This document shows, in pieces, positions 18,696-28,488 of a DNA stretch of 64,000 nt. The stretch covers positions 46,124 through 110,123 of the forward strand of contig JBBDUV010000074.1 in NCBI GenBank assembly GCA_040903745.1, given 5' to 3'. Source of the stretch: M55B112 sp040903745 (lineage in GTDB: Bacteria > Bacteroidota > Bacteroidia > Bacteroidales > GCA-2748055). The position numbers and the translations under genes are program-made. Numbering within the stretch: the first letter of the stretch is position 1; the number at the start of each line of letters is the position of its first letter. Below the pieces are notes generated by a model. That model was given only the letters and a program-made list of their open reading frames with translations, was not told the origin of the DNA and searched no databases.

Positions 18696-20141
18696 ATGCA
18701 GATGAAAAAAAATATTCCGACTCTCCTGACAATGTTGCTTGCTTCTTTTGTCCTTCAGGCCCAGGCAGATTCGTTCAAGGTACTGCCCGACAGCGTTCCT
18801 CTGGATACAGACGATAAAAAAACGGTCGTCTACACCTATGATATCAAAGAGATGATTGCTGCGCCGATATGGCGCACAACGAAACTGGCTTTCGACGAGG
18901 CAGAAAATTTGGGGGCCGAACTCATCATCATCGACATGAATACATACGGCGGAGAGGTCGGTGCTGCCGACTCCATACGTACGCACCTGCTGAACGCGAA
19001 GATCCCAGTTTACGTTTTCATTAACGATAACGCCGCCTCCGCCGGAGCACTCATCTCCATTGCTGCCGACAGCATCTTTATGAAACCCGGTGCCAAGATC
19101 GGTGCCGCCACCGTGGTGAACCAGACCGGTGAACAGGTGCCCGACAAGTTCCAGTCGTACATGCGTGCCACCATGCGTGCCACGGCAGAGGCACAGGGAA
19201 AGGATACAGTGATTGTCAATGGCGACACCACCCTGGTTTGGAAAAGGGATCCGAAGATTGCTGAGGCCATGGTCGACCCGAGGATCTTTATCGCCGGCAT
19301 CAGCGATACCGGCCAGGTACTTACGTTTACTGCTTCGGAAGCTATGGTAAATGGTTTCTGCGAAGGCATTGTGAACAGCATCGACGAGATTATCCAGCGG
19401 GCAGGAATCGAAGAGTATACCCTAAAACAGTACACCCCCACACCGATGAACAAGATCATCGGGCTGCTGATAAACCCGGTGGTATCCGGGATCCTCATCA
19501 TGGTCATTATCGGGGGGATCTACTTTGAACTGCAATCGCCCGGAATAGGCTTTCCGCTCATCGCTTCCATCATTGCCGCATTGCTCTATTTCGCCCCCCT
19601 GTATCTCGAGGGGATCGCACAATATTGGGAGTTCCTGATCTTTGCAGCCGGGGTGATCCTGATGCTGGTGGAGGTGATCGCCGTACCCGGATTTGGAGTA
19701 GCCGGGGTTGCCGGGATCATTGCGATGGTCACAGGCCTCACACTTAGCATGGTGGATAACGAAATGTTAAAAGACCTGGAATTTTCAGGTGAAGGCATGA
19801 ACCTGCTGATGCGGTCGTTCGGTATTGTCGTCGTCTCATCCCTCCTGGGACTTTCGCTGTCGATCTATGCTGCCAGCAAACTACTGTCTACATCCATGTT
19901 CTCCAGACTGGTACTGGGTGCTGACCAGATGGTTGATCAGGGATTCATCGGAGTGGATGCGCAACACAAACATTTAATCGGAAAAACAGGAGAGACTTAC
20001 ACGGTCCTCCGTCCCTCAGGTAAAGTGATCATCGACGATGAGATCTACGATGCGGTTGCGGAATACGGCTACATCCCCAAAGGGGAGAAGATCCAGGTAA
20101 TCAAGTACCAGGCCGGTCAGGTACATGTGATAAAAGGTTAA
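18696..20141 (+). CDS. NfeD-type membrane serine protease (ClpP-like domain)
   Basis: This 481-residue protein has a signal peptide, then a ClpP/S49-like protease domain with DMNTYGGEVGAAD and the nucleophile motif DNAASAGALIS. Four to five transmembrane helices follow (about 245-370), and then a C-terminal NfeD OB-fold domain (IGKTGETYTVLRPSGKV). This is the long NfeD form, thought to act with stomatin/SPFH proteins in membrane protein quality control. No stomatin gene is next to it. The start is ATG 18696 or 18702; both precede the signal peptide. The next gene starts 5 bases after the stop. Confidence 0.92.
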   Translation: MQMKKNIPTLLTMLLASFVLQAQADSFKVLPDSVPLDTDDKKTVVYTYDIKEMIAAPIWRTTKLAFDEAENLGAELIIIDMNTYGGEVGAADSIRTHLLNAKIPVYVFINDNAASAGALISIAADSIFMKPGAKIGAATVVNQTGEQVPDKFQSYMRATMRATAEAQGKDTVIVNGDTTLVWKRDPKIAEAMVDPRIFIAGISDTGQVLTFTASEAMVNGFCEGIVNSIDEIIQRAGIEEYTLKQYTPTPMNKIIGLLINPVVSGILIMVIIGGIYFELQSPGIGFPLIASIIAALLYFAPLYLEGIAQYWEFLIFAAGVILMLVEVIAVPGFGVAGVAGIIAMVTGLTLSMVDNEMLKDLEFSGEGMNLLMRSFGIVVVSSLLGLSLSIYAASKLLSTSMFSRLVLGADQMVDQGFIGVDAQHKHLIGKTGETYTVLRPSGKVIIDDEIYDAVAEYGYIPKGEKIQVIKYQAGQVHVIKG

Positions 20142-20146
20142 CGCGT

Positions 20147-20587
20147 ATGGTTTTCAGAGATTACCGATCTGGCGACTACCCCGGACTTTCCCAGCTATGG
20201 GAGGAACTGGACATGTCGCCCCGGGAGCGTGGCGATACCCCGGAGGTTATTCAGCAGACTATCAGCATGGGAGGAAAGCTGATCGTTATGGAGGAGCCCG
20301 GAACAGGAACTATTGCAGGCTCCTCCTGGATGACCTTCGACGGAAGGCGGCTCTTCCTGCACCATTTCGGCATTCAAAAAATCCACCAACGGAAAGACTG
20401 GGGCATGAAACTTGCAATAGAATCATTAAAGTTCGTGAAAGAGAAGGGGTTTCAAGTGAAGCTGGAAGTGCACAGGGAGAATATCGCCGCTGTAAAACTC
20501 TATGAAAAATGTGGCTTTACATCTTTTCCCGATTACGGACTGTTTATGCTGCGTCAGCCGGAAGAGATAGATATTGAACAGTTTTAA
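20147..20587 (+). CDS. GNAT family N-acetyltransferase
   Basis: The 146-residue product has the GNAT fold order: an N-terminal strand and helix (FRDYRSGDYPGLSQLW), the central acetyl-CoA binding region (FGIQKIHQRKDWGMKLA, a variant of RxxGxG/A), and the C-terminal motif VHRENIAAVKLYEKCGF. The substrate cannot be predicted. It begins 5 bases after the NfeD gene, so the two are probably cotranscribed; this pairing does not explain the function. Confidence 0.85.
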   Translation: MVFRDYRSGDYPGLSQLWEELDMSPRERGDTPEVIQQTISMGGKLIVMEEPGTGTIAGSSWMTFDGRRLFLHHFGIQKIHQRKDWGMKLAIESLKFVKEKGFQVKLEVHRENIAAVKLYEKCGFTSFPDYGLFMLRQPEEIDIEQF

Positions 20588-20725
20588 CGAACAGTAAAAG
20601 TAATTCGTTGTTATAAAAGCAGCATTGAGTATTATTTATCCGCTGGTTCCGTCGGGCAAGTGAACCGAACAAAGTGGGCTCATAAGCTTGCGAATAATTT
20701 AACCAATAAAAGAAGACGTAGAGAG

Positions 20726-21373
20726 ATGACAAAATATATATCCTTCCTTCTGATGCTGATCACCGGATCTGCAATAGGACAATCGACAATATGGGATAAA
20801 TGGGATCCGGAGGTGATCGCCAGAGCCAATACGGCAGCTGATTTTGAATACTATTCGGATGAAGAGAAGAAGGTGGTGTTTTTCATGAACCTTGCCAGGC
20901 TGGATGGGGCACTGTTTGCTGAAACGATTCTTGACGAGTACGTTGAATCCGATGGCACCCCCAATAACTCCTACCTCCGTTCGCTTTACAGGGACCTGCA
21001 GAAAACAGAAGGACTACCCTTGCTCCTCCCAGAGGAGGACCTTACCTCCATCGCACAGGGTCATGCCACACTGGCGGGAAAGACAGGTCATACCGGTCAC
21101 AAAAACTTCAACAAACGGTTCGAGCCCTTCCTGGGCAACCCCTACAACAACGTGGCCGAGAACTGCTCTTACGGTCATGCACAGGCAATAGACATTGTAA
21201 TAACGCTGTTAATCGACGATGGGGTAAAAAACCTGGGGCACCGGTTGAACACGCTTAATCCGGAGTTCAACTCCGTTGGCGTGGCGATCCGCGAGCACAG
21301 CAGGTTCAGGGTCAACTGTGTAATTGACTTCGGCAAACAATCCCGCAGCAATCTGAACAACGTGCCCTTTTAA
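20726..21373 (+). CDS. secreted CAP/SCP-domain protein
   Basis: ATG 20726 is preferred to an upstream in-frame start at 20660 because it directly begins a signal peptide (MTKYISFLLMLITGSAIGQ). The mature 196 or so residues form one CAP domain with the conserved GHATLAGKTGHTGH, AENC and NLGHR motifs that line the family's pocket. Bacterial YkwD-like CAP proteins are extracellular or periplasmic and mostly of unknown function. It is a single-domain protein with no sorting tail. Confidence 0.82.
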   Translation: MTKYISFLLMLITGSAIGQSTIWDKWDPEVIARANTAADFEYYSDEEKKVVFFMNLARLDGALFAETILDEYVESDGTPNNSYLRSLYRDLQKTEGLPLLLPEEDLTSIAQGHATLAGKTGHTGHKNFNKRFEPFLGNPYNNVAENCSYGHAQAIDIVITLLIDDGVKNLGHRLNTLNPEFNSVGVAIREHSRFRVNCVIDFGKQSRSNLNNVPF

Positions 21374-21592
21374 GATCGAAGCTTCTACACTATCACACTT
21401 TCATTGTTGCAGATGTGCACCGGTTTAGTTCCTGAATAGAAAACTCGCGAGACACAAAGTGGAACAAACTACCTGGGATATATCGAATTTTCCGACATGT
21501 TGACTACCTCATTCAGCTTTGGATTTTTGCATTGTGAAATCTGATTTGTCCCAGGAACAGAATCAGCTTGATCGAATTAGTACACGGTGTTC

Positions 21593-23302
21593 TTATTCGA
21601 CCACTATTTTACATGTACCATATAGACGAGGTTTACCCTTGGCACTTATACTGCGAATGTATACAATATATTCGCCCTTACTATCTGATGTATAAAAAGA
21701 AAGATTTGTAGGTTGATGCTGATTCAATTCAATTTCCGGATCCCAGAATAACAAATTACGCCTGTATGTAACCTTGCTTGTATTTGTTGAGCTATAATCT
21801 GACATATGAAATTGATCATTAGACAATAAATTGTAATTAAAAAACAGGCTGCTATTGTTAAGTTTAATCCCGGCAAAATCTTTTCTCTTGGTGTAAACAC
21901 AAATTACCCCACTATACCTGCTACCGGATACAATGTATGGTTTATCAATTATTTCTATTTTTTCTATTCTATCTACAGGTATCTTAAGAAAATCTTCAAC
22001 ATCAAAAACAGGTATATTATCTATTAACAATAAAGGATTCAGATCATTATATTGGCTGTTACCTACTATTTTTAAATATGCTTTTTTTCTAATTCTAATA
22101 GTTCTTACTTCCCTCACCAATTCATAAAAAAATTCTTCAAGATTAGGCAATTGAATATATTCCTTAGTATAATACACATATCTCTGGCTGCCATAAAAAG
22201 GAAGTCGCTTCGGTTCAGGTGTATGAATTCTGCTATTTTCAATATACAAATTGAAAATTTGCATATTGACAGCCATTTCCAGAGCAATTTTCATTTCAAT
22301 ACTATCTAACGAAAAAGGAATATATGTAAGGTTAATACTACGGGTACAATAATCGTTGTCGACTAATATTTCAGCTTTTTCTCCATTTTCTAATAAAGCA
22401 TCTATATAAAAATCATATTGGCCATAAAAATCGGGTAAAGTAAAATTGAAAAATCCATTATCAGTTGTATGAAAAGTAGTAAAGTGCTGCCAATTTTGCG
22501 GAGTTGATAAGTGTAAAGCAGCATTTGCTAAGGGAGAAGAATCATTTGCATTTAAGATTTTTCCGGAGATGGAAACTCCTCTAAATTCTGGCAAGTAGAC
22601 TAACAATTTTTCTTCAGGAGAATTTTTTTCAGGAAACTGAATATAATAACTATTCGTATCTATATATGTGGCTTTCGCAACAGAGACACAAAAGTTTGAA
22701 TGACCATTATCAAAGTTATCTAGACGTATTGTAAGATTAACGTTCTCTCGTTGTTGATAAGTGAATTTATCGGTAAAACATTCAATACCGCGATATGAGT
22801 TGATAGTTGCTGGCTGTGAACGTATAAGCTTATTATCGGATATTTTATTAGGCCCCAGATCAATTTTGCTTTCAATTGGATTAATAACTTTTACTAACCT
22901 GTAACTGTAATCTTCAACTTGAAAATTTCTCATCCATTTAGTGTAGGCTCTAAAATAATAATTGCCTGATGGGATTGTTTTAGGAATTGTCAGGTATCCC
23001 GAGACACTATTATCATTAAGCTTAAATTTCGCTTGTTCAATTCTTTCCCCATTCCATCTAATCAATTCAACATATATTATATTGCTCCAATGAACATGAT
23101 CATTCGGATAATTAAATTTACAACTCGCCGTAAAGTATATTCTCTCATCAACACAATAAAACTGCCGGTCAGTTTCAAGGATAATTTCCTCTCCTGAATC
23201 TTTTGGCTTCTCAATATCATAAAATGATTGTTCCGAGATAGCCTGAGAAAAGCAAATATGGTTTAGTGATAAAAGAAGAATTATTATGATTTTTTGTAGC
23301 AT
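21593..23302 (-). CDS. exported MG2 / carboxypeptidase-regulatory / TonB-plug-like protein
   Basis: The product of about 569 residues has a signal peptide (MLQKIIIILLLSLNHICFSQ); ATG 23302 is preferred to a TTG two codons earlier. It contains an MG2-like beta domain (TDRQFYCVDERIYFTASC), a carboxypeptidase-D-regulatory-like domain (GVSISGKILNANDSSPLANA), and a TonB-plug-like segment (PLLLIDNIPVFDVEDFL ... SGVICVYTKR), but no beta-barrel. Such proteins accompany TonB receptors in Bacteroidota and are thought to be periplasmic or outer-membrane accessory parts. It is the last gene of the four-gene operon starting at 28120 and is 12 bases from the DUF4249 gene. Confidence 0.75.
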   Translation of the reverse strand: MLQKIIIILLLSLNHICFSQAISEQSFYDIEKPKDSGEEIILETDRQFYCVDERIYFTASCKFNYPNDHVHWSNIIYVELIRWNGERIEQAKFKLNDNSVSGYLTIPKTIPSGNYYFRAYTKWMRNFQVEDYSYRLVKVINPIESKIDLGPNKISDNKLIRSQPATINSYRGIECFTDKFTYQQRENVNLTIRLDNFDNGHSNFCVSVAKATYIDTNSYYIQFPEKNSPEEKLLVYLPEFRGVSISGKILNANDSSPLANAALHLSTPQNWQHFTTFHTTDNGFFNFTLPDFYGQYDFYIDALLENGEKAEILVDNDYCTRSINLTYIPFSLDSIEMKIALEMAVNMQIFNLYIENSRIHTPEPKRLPFYGSQRYVYYTKEYIQLPNLEEFFYELVREVRTIRIRKKAYLKIVGNSQYNDLNPLLLIDNIPVFDVEDFLKIPVDRIEKIEIIDKPYIVSGSRYSGVICVYTKRKDFAGIKLNNSSLFFNYNLLSNDQFHMSDYSSTNTSKVTYRRNLLFWDPEIELNQHQPTNLSFYTSDSKGEYIVYIRSISAKGKPRLYGTCKIVVE

Positions 23303-23314
23303 AACCAAAAGAAT

Positions 23315-24577
23315 TTATAATCGCCAAAAATCTGGTCGATCCAAAGTACCTCCTGAGAATCTGCAATCAAAACAGCTCGGTGGGTATGTATTACCATTGA
23401 TAATGTATACTGGAGAATACATGGTGTCAATAAAACGAAACACACCGAAAGTACTATCCGGATTTTGTTCGTAAAAATTCTCAACATTAAATCGTTCAGA
23501 GGAGGAACATCCTACTCTCCCTAAATAAGGTCCTTCAAAAAACACTCTTTTTTCCTTGGATGCCGATACCCAGAAATAACCGAGAACTGTTTCCTGATCG
23601 TCATTTATGTTCTTTATATTAGATAGGTTTTGGCTTGGTTGTGTATTATACATACCCCCTGATTCCTCAATCTCTGCTACCTTGTTTTGCCAATAATTAT
23701 AAGCTCCTTCGCTAAGTGAATACTGACTTACTAAACAACTATACCGAAATGATAGTTTTACACCATTTGGAATAAAATGTAACGGTACCCGTTTTCTTGA
23801 ATTGGAGACAATATTTGAAGTCCCGGAAAAAACAACTTCTTCTACTTCGGAGTCAAGATAGCAAATATGAAACGTGTCAGGCTTATTAAAATAATCAAAC
23901 TCAGGAAAAGGTACAGCTCTATCGAGAACATACTCTGAATTCAGAGAATCATATTTCCATATCGTTTCAAATTCATCCTTAACACCTACCAGTATTTTGT
24001 CGATTTTAGCATTGCTTGATCGTGATTCATAAGTTTCATGCATCTTCCATCTATAATAATCAGTAAATCCCTCTTTAGCATACACATCAACATTTAGCCT
24101 AACACCATTCTCATTAATACGTCGTTGATCAGAATAACTGGTCTCCTCAATAAAATACAAACTGTCAATCGAAGGGCTATCGTAAATTTCTTCATAACCT
24201 GATTGATACACCTGGTTGTTTGGTGTTTCTAGGGTTAGCTTGAACTTTGCGCCAATGTCTAAATAGGTTGATTCAATATTCGCATGATATCTTCCTGGTG
24301 ATTCTTCTTCAAACTGAAAAACATTGTCTTTATCATCAGTTACGAAAACATTACATTCCTCAATTGCAATGAATCCTGGAAAGTTGATCGAAGTTGATTT
24401 GGAAAGAATTATGGATTGCCTTTCATTACCTCGAATAATACTTCCATTTACGACCAATAAATTCTCATTAACAGATATGTTGGGATCGTATTCTTCAATA
24501 CACTGTGTGGTTATTATAATCAATAATAATAATATTATCAATGCCAAAAGGCCCGGGTGAAATGAATATTTACGCAT
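23315..24577 (-). CDS. DUF4249 family lipoprotein
   Basis: This 420-residue protein has a hydrophobic leader ending at a cysteine (ITTQC), followed directly by EEYDPNISVNENLLVVNGSI, the usual opening of DUF4249 proteins. The family is a Bacteroidota surface lipoprotein almost always encoded next to a TonB-dependent receptor, as here. It probably acts as a ligand-binding partner of that receptor, by analogy with SusD-type lipoproteins; this is inference. A C-terminal cysteine pair (PPSCFDC) may form a disulfide. Confidence 0.85.
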   Translation of the reverse strand: MRKYSFHPGLLALIILLLLIIITTQCIEEYDPNISVNENLLVVNGSIIRGNERQSIILSKSTSINFPGFIAIEECNVFVTDDKDNVFQFEEESPGRYHANIESTYLDIGAKFKLTLETPNNQVYQSGYEEIYDSPSIDSLYFIEETSYSDQRRINENGVRLNVDVYAKEGFTDYYRWKMHETYESRSSNAKIDKILVGVKDEFETIWKYDSLNSEYVLDRAVPFPEFDYFNKPDTFHICYLDSEVEEVVFSGTSNIVSNSRKRVPLHFIPNGVKLSFRYSCLVSQYSLSEGAYNYWQNKVAEIEESGGMYNTQPSQNLSNIKNINDDQETVLGYFWVSASKEKRVFFEGPYLGRVGCSSSERFNVENFYEQNPDSTFGVFRFIDTMYSPVYIINGNTYPPSCFDCRFSGGTLDRPDFWRL

Positions 24578-24606
24578 GTGACATTTTTTTATTCTATTCT
24601 TTAAGA

Positions 24607-27375
24607 TTAATCTGTAAGGTAATTACCGAATTTATAATTCCAGGAGATGGTAAATATTGGTCTTGCAAAAATGGATAATTTGTATCCCTTTAAAATTCCA
24701 TTTACTGATTCGTAATATACTGAATAGGCATTTTTTCTACCCAGTACATTGTATATATTCAGCATCCAGAAGCTATGAGCTAGTTTATCACGTTTCAGAT
24801 TACCTTCGATGTTTAATGAAAAATCCATTCTAATATAATCGGGCAAGCGGTATTGGTTTCTTTCAGAGAAATGTAAAAGATGCCTGCCTTCAGAATAATA
24901 TGATGCAATAGGTAGAGTTATTGGCCTGCCCGTTGAATATACATAATTAGCTGAAATGCTATAACGTCTCTTGAAATGTTGGTTCAGAACAAGGTTGAAG
25001 CTATGTGGCCGATCGTAATTTGATGGATATGCGTTACCATGATTAATGCGTTCCAGTGCATTGTCACCATCAACCTTAACATAAGATCTTGAATAAGAAT
25101 AGGATAACCATCCGGTTAACTTTCCGTTTTTCTTTTTAATCATGAGCTCCATTCCTTTAGCATTTTGAACACCCTGCAATAGCTGAGTTTCAATAGGATT
25201 TGGAGATAGAAAATCGGCACCGTCTTTATATTCTACAATATTATTAATCCATTTTTGGTAAAATTCAACATTGGTTTCAATTCTATTATTAAATAAATTT
25301 TGATACCATCCAATTGCAACCTGATCTACCAATGGAGGTTTAATATAAGAACCCACTAACTTCCATTGATCGTTTGGAGATATTGCAATTGTATTGCTCA
25401 ACATAAAAATATATTGTTGTAAACTGTTGTAAGAGGCTTTTATCGAAGTATTAGGTGCTATTGAATATTTCATTGAGGTTCTGATCTCTGGTTTCGAATA
25501 ATGAGAGATAATTTCACCCTTTTTATACTCTTTAATTGACCTGACATTATTTAAATCCAGAATGCCATCGTAGTATTCATATTTTTCTTTTGGACCCAGT
25601 TCCGCAAAAAAGCTATACCGCATTCCAGCCGATATGCTCAATCTGTTCCATAATTCTATTTCGTCTGAAAAATACAGTGCCACTTCCAGCCCATTTTCAG
25701 TACCAAGTTCAACAGGTCTCAGGTTTGATTCTGGTCCAAAAGGTAATATATCACCTCTGTTATTTTTATAATATGTTGAATTCAGTCCAAATAATATTTG
25801 GTGATTATTTTTGCTAAGAAATCTGAAATCAGCTCTGGATTCAATAGATTCAATTCTATAATTGTGAGTATATGCAGTTGTTTCGTTTGATGTTTCGCTG
25901 AAATCATTACTATATTGACTATATGCAGATGAGAGGTCCAGTGTAAGTGACGGTTTAAATATATGTTTCCATGAAATAGAAGTACCTGTATTGGAATATT
26001 GATAATCATTTTCTCCTAACAGTGAAAATTTGTCGTAACTTTTATACCCAAATACTTTCAGCATATTTCTGTCATTAATATCTGTGTTTACCCCTAGTGA
26101 GGCATCATAAAAGAAAGCATTACTGTTCTGAAGGTCAAAGTTTTCAATTCGATCAAATATCCAATCGGAATAACTGCTTCGCCAACTGGCTATGATCGAT
26201 GTCTTGTCTTTAATAAGTGGACCGTCGAATGACAGATGGGCAGTAATCGGACTAATGCCTCCCTGACCATGTAATTTCTTTTTATTTCCCTGCCTGGTGG
26301 TGATATTAAAGATAGAGGATAACCTACCCCCGTATTTTGCAGGAATATTGCTTTTGTAAAGTGTAAAATCATTAACAATGTCCGGGCTGAATGCTGTAAA
26401 AAAGCCAAACAAATGAGAAGTATTGTAAATAGGAATATTATTCAGATAAAACATATTTTGGTCAGCCGCACTTCCTCTAACATTAATTCCAGAAGATCCT
26501 TCACCAACATTTTCAACACCGGGAAGCATTGCAGCAACTTTTAATATGTCTTTTTCACCCATAACAACAGGTATTTCTTTAATCGATTTTACGTTTATCC
26601 GTTCATAACCCATCTGCATTCCCTTAACATTATCGTTTTGCGTAGCCGTAACCACCACTTCGTCTAATTCCTTAAGCTCTTTGTTCATTTCTAAATATAC
26701 CGAACCACTGGTATACACCTGAAAGTAGTACTCTTTTCTCTTCATAGAAACGTGAGTTATAAATATCTTATATTTACCCGTTTTTAAATTCATTTGAAAA
26801 TTACCATCCACATCCGTAACAACGCCATACTGAATTTCTTCAATATAAACTGTAGCACCTATGATAGGCTCTCCACTTGCTATATCCACAATTTTACCTC
26901 TTATGCTACAAGATAACCCGGCTGTTGTCTTACTTTCGTCTCCAATAGTAAGGACTTTGAAGGAGGCAATTCTTTTACTTTGCAGGTAACTTTCTTCGGC
27001 AAGGGTGATTTCATTTTCCTTTCTTTGATGAAGTATAGTGTTTTCATTTGATTTGAAATCGGGCAATTTGGTAATAGGTTTCTCTCCTTTAATTAAGATA
27101 ATACTGTTCCCATCAATATAAAGGCTTAATCCATTTTGCGATAGTTGATCATTTAACTGCGGTATAAAGGCGGAATGATTATTTATGGAAAGAAAAACAT
27201 CATTTATCCATTCGTTTTTAAAGTAAAACCTAATATTACTTTCATATTCAACAACTTGCACTAGCTCAATAAATGAAATACTATCATATTGTTTGGAAGT
27301 TAAATAGGTTTCAATCTGAGAATAGGTGATCCGAAAAGAAAAAAGAAGGAACACTAGTATGATAAGTTTTTTCAT
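24607..27375 (-). CDS. TonB-dependent outer-membrane receptor with STN-like N-terminus
   Basis: The start is placed at ATG 27375, which opens the signal peptide MKKLIILVFLLFSFRITYSQ; an in-frame alternative lies at 27402. After the signal come a secretin/STN-like domain (about 30-100), a carboxypeptidase-regulatory domain (IRGKIVDIASGEPIIGATVYI), a plug domain (LPGVENVGEGSSGINVRGS) and a 22-strand-type barrel. The STN domain often marks receptors signalling to an anti-sigma factor, but no sigma/anti-sigma pair lies in the window. The substrate is unknown. It sits between a 244-residue exported protein and the DUF4249 lipoprotein. Confidence 0.9.
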   Translation of the reverse strand: MKKLIILVFLLFSFRITYSQIETYLTSKQYDSISFIELVQVVEYESNIRFYFKNEWINDVFLSINNHSAFIPQLNDQLSQNGLSLYIDGNSIILIKGEKPITKLPDFKSNENTILHQRKENEITLAEESYLQSKRIASFKVLTIGDESKTTAGLSCSIRGKIVDIASGEPIIGATVYIEEIQYGVVTDVDGNFQMNLKTGKYKIFITHVSMKRKEYYFQVYTSGSVYLEMNKELKELDEVVVTATQNDNVKGMQMGYERINVKSIKEIPVVMGEKDILKVAAMLPGVENVGEGSSGINVRGSAADQNMFYLNNIPIYNTSHLFGFFTAFSPDIVNDFTLYKSNIPAKYGGRLSSIFNITTRQGNKKKLHGQGGISPITAHLSFDGPLIKDKTSIIASWRSSYSDWIFDRIENFDLQNSNAFFYDASLGVNTDINDRNMLKVFGYKSYDKFSLLGENDYQYSNTGTSISWKHIFKPSLTLDLSSAYSQYSNDFSETSNETTAYTHNYRIESIESRADFRFLSKNNHQILFGLNSTYYKNNRGDILPFGPESNLRPVELGTENGLEVALYFSDEIELWNRLSISAGMRYSFFAELGPKEKYEYYDGILDLNNVRSIKEYKKGEIISHYSKPEIRTSMKYSIAPNTSIKASYNSLQQYIFMLSNTIAISPNDQWKLVGSYIKPPLVDQVAIGWYQNLFNNRIETNVEFYQKWINNIVEYKDGADFLSPNPIETQLLQGVQNAKGMELMIKKKNGKLTGWLSYSYSRSYVKVDGDNALERINHGNAYPSNYDRPHSFNLVLNQHFKRRYSISANYVYSTGRPITLPIASYYSEGRHLLHFSERNQYRLPDYIRMDFSLNIEGNLKRDKLAHSFWMLNIYNVLGRKNAYSVYYESVNGILKGYKLSIFARPIFTISWNYKFGNYLTD

Positions 27376-27385
27376 AAGGTTAATG

Positions 27386-28120
27386 TTACTTGTTCCCCTC
27401 ATTAAAGGTATTAATGAATTCTATAAGTTGTTCCATCTCATCATCGTTAGCAATTTTGATTTTAATTTTATTCTTACGGAAATATTTTTTTATGGCCGTT
27501 TTACTTTTCGGTAAGAACTTACGCGTAAATGACCTGTTTCTGTTGAAACTAACCAGTTTATTATTAAAAAGTATGTATGTTTCTTTCTGCCCTGAAGAAA
27601 ACCTTTTTACATCTGAATTATTGTTGTGCAAATTGATGATGCCCTTTTCCCAAAAGTATAGTATCTTAATTGGTAAATCCCCACCAATGACCTGATAGAT
27701 TTTTGCTTTGTCATTCGTACCAAATGCTTTAATTATAAACTCTTTATTTTCAATATTGAATTCGGAAATAAAATCCTTTTGTAAATAGAGTTTATATTCA
27801 ACATTGTTAAATAAGTATATTAACAGAACTTGTTGATCATATATATCGTATCTTAAATTTAGATATAAATACTGCTTTCCTCTATAAATCACGCTTCCTT
27901 GATTACTATAATAATTTAAAAAGTAGGGGGTTCCAATTATATCCCGACTTATATTTTCGAATAGTAACCCGTTAATTAACTCCTGATTTATTCCATATTC
28001 CTTTTCGGCGACTAAATAGATATGATTGAATAATACTTGTTGCGAGCTATCCACCTGAGCATTTACATTATTATTAGCTAATACTAAAAATAATAACAAG
28101 TTGAGAAAATTTCTATTCAT
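27386..28120 (-). CDS. exported hypothetical protein, first gene of the TonB receptor operon
   Basis: The 244-residue product has a signal peptide (MNRNFLNLLLFLVLANNNVNA), a beta-rich body, and a very basic C-terminal tail (KFLPKSKTAIKKYFRKNK) followed by an acidic end. I cannot assign it to a named family. I recall similar short exported proteins upstream of TonB receptors paired with DUF4249 in Bacteroidota, so it is probably part of that uptake or sensing unit. It is 10 bases upstream of the receptor start. Its base composition is markedly A+T-rich, like the other three genes of the operon. Confidence 0.7.
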   Translation of the reverse strand: MNRNFLNLLLFLVLANNNVNAQVDSSQQVLFNHIYLVAEKEYGINQELINGLLFENISRDIIGTPYFLNYYSNQGSVIYRGKQYLYLNLRYDIYDQQVLLIYLFNNVEYKLYLQKDFISEFNIENKEFIIKAFGTNDKAKIYQVIGGDLPIKILYFWEKGIINLHNNNSDVKRFSSGQKETYILFNNKLVSFNRNRSFTRKFLPKSKTAIKKYFRKNKIKIKIANDDEMEQLIEFINTFNEGNK

Positions 28121-28488
28121 GTTTAGTCTGGTATAATTTACAAGGCTCCAGTTGTATTAGCGATAACATTCCATCTCTAATCCGTTGCCATAGCTATGCC
28201 GGCTACGAAAACCAGAGAGCCAATACGAATCCTGATGTTTGTCGGGACTGGCTTTTGAGGTCAGTTGGCCCGTGTTATAATCAAGGGCTTTCTAATCCGG
28301 AACAGCTGGCGATGCTTTCTGCCCACCGTCGATCCTGTTAGCTGACAAATGTACAAATTCTTTTTACACGAAATGAAACAGTAAAATAAAAAAATGACCG
28401 GGATAATTATAGCAGGTTTTTGCTGCTATCCCGTTAGACTATTAGTGATCAAATTAAATTTGGTCTTAGTTAATCGTATGCCTGAAGG
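28121..28488. other. Intergenic region upstream of TonB operon
   Basis: I see no gene. A minus-strand TACATTTG element (28346-28353) may start the operon, giving a leader of about 225 bases. A bulged hairpin at 28399-28433 (CGGGATA...AGCAG pairing with CTGCTATCCCG) could be a terminator or an mRNA structure. Confidence 0.4.
28346..28353 (-). promoter_or_regulatory. Bacteroidota -7 element, candidate promoter of the TonB operon
   Basis: Minus-strand TACATTTG is an exact TAnnTTTG match upstream of the 28120 gene start. No exact -33 box. Confidence 0.35.
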
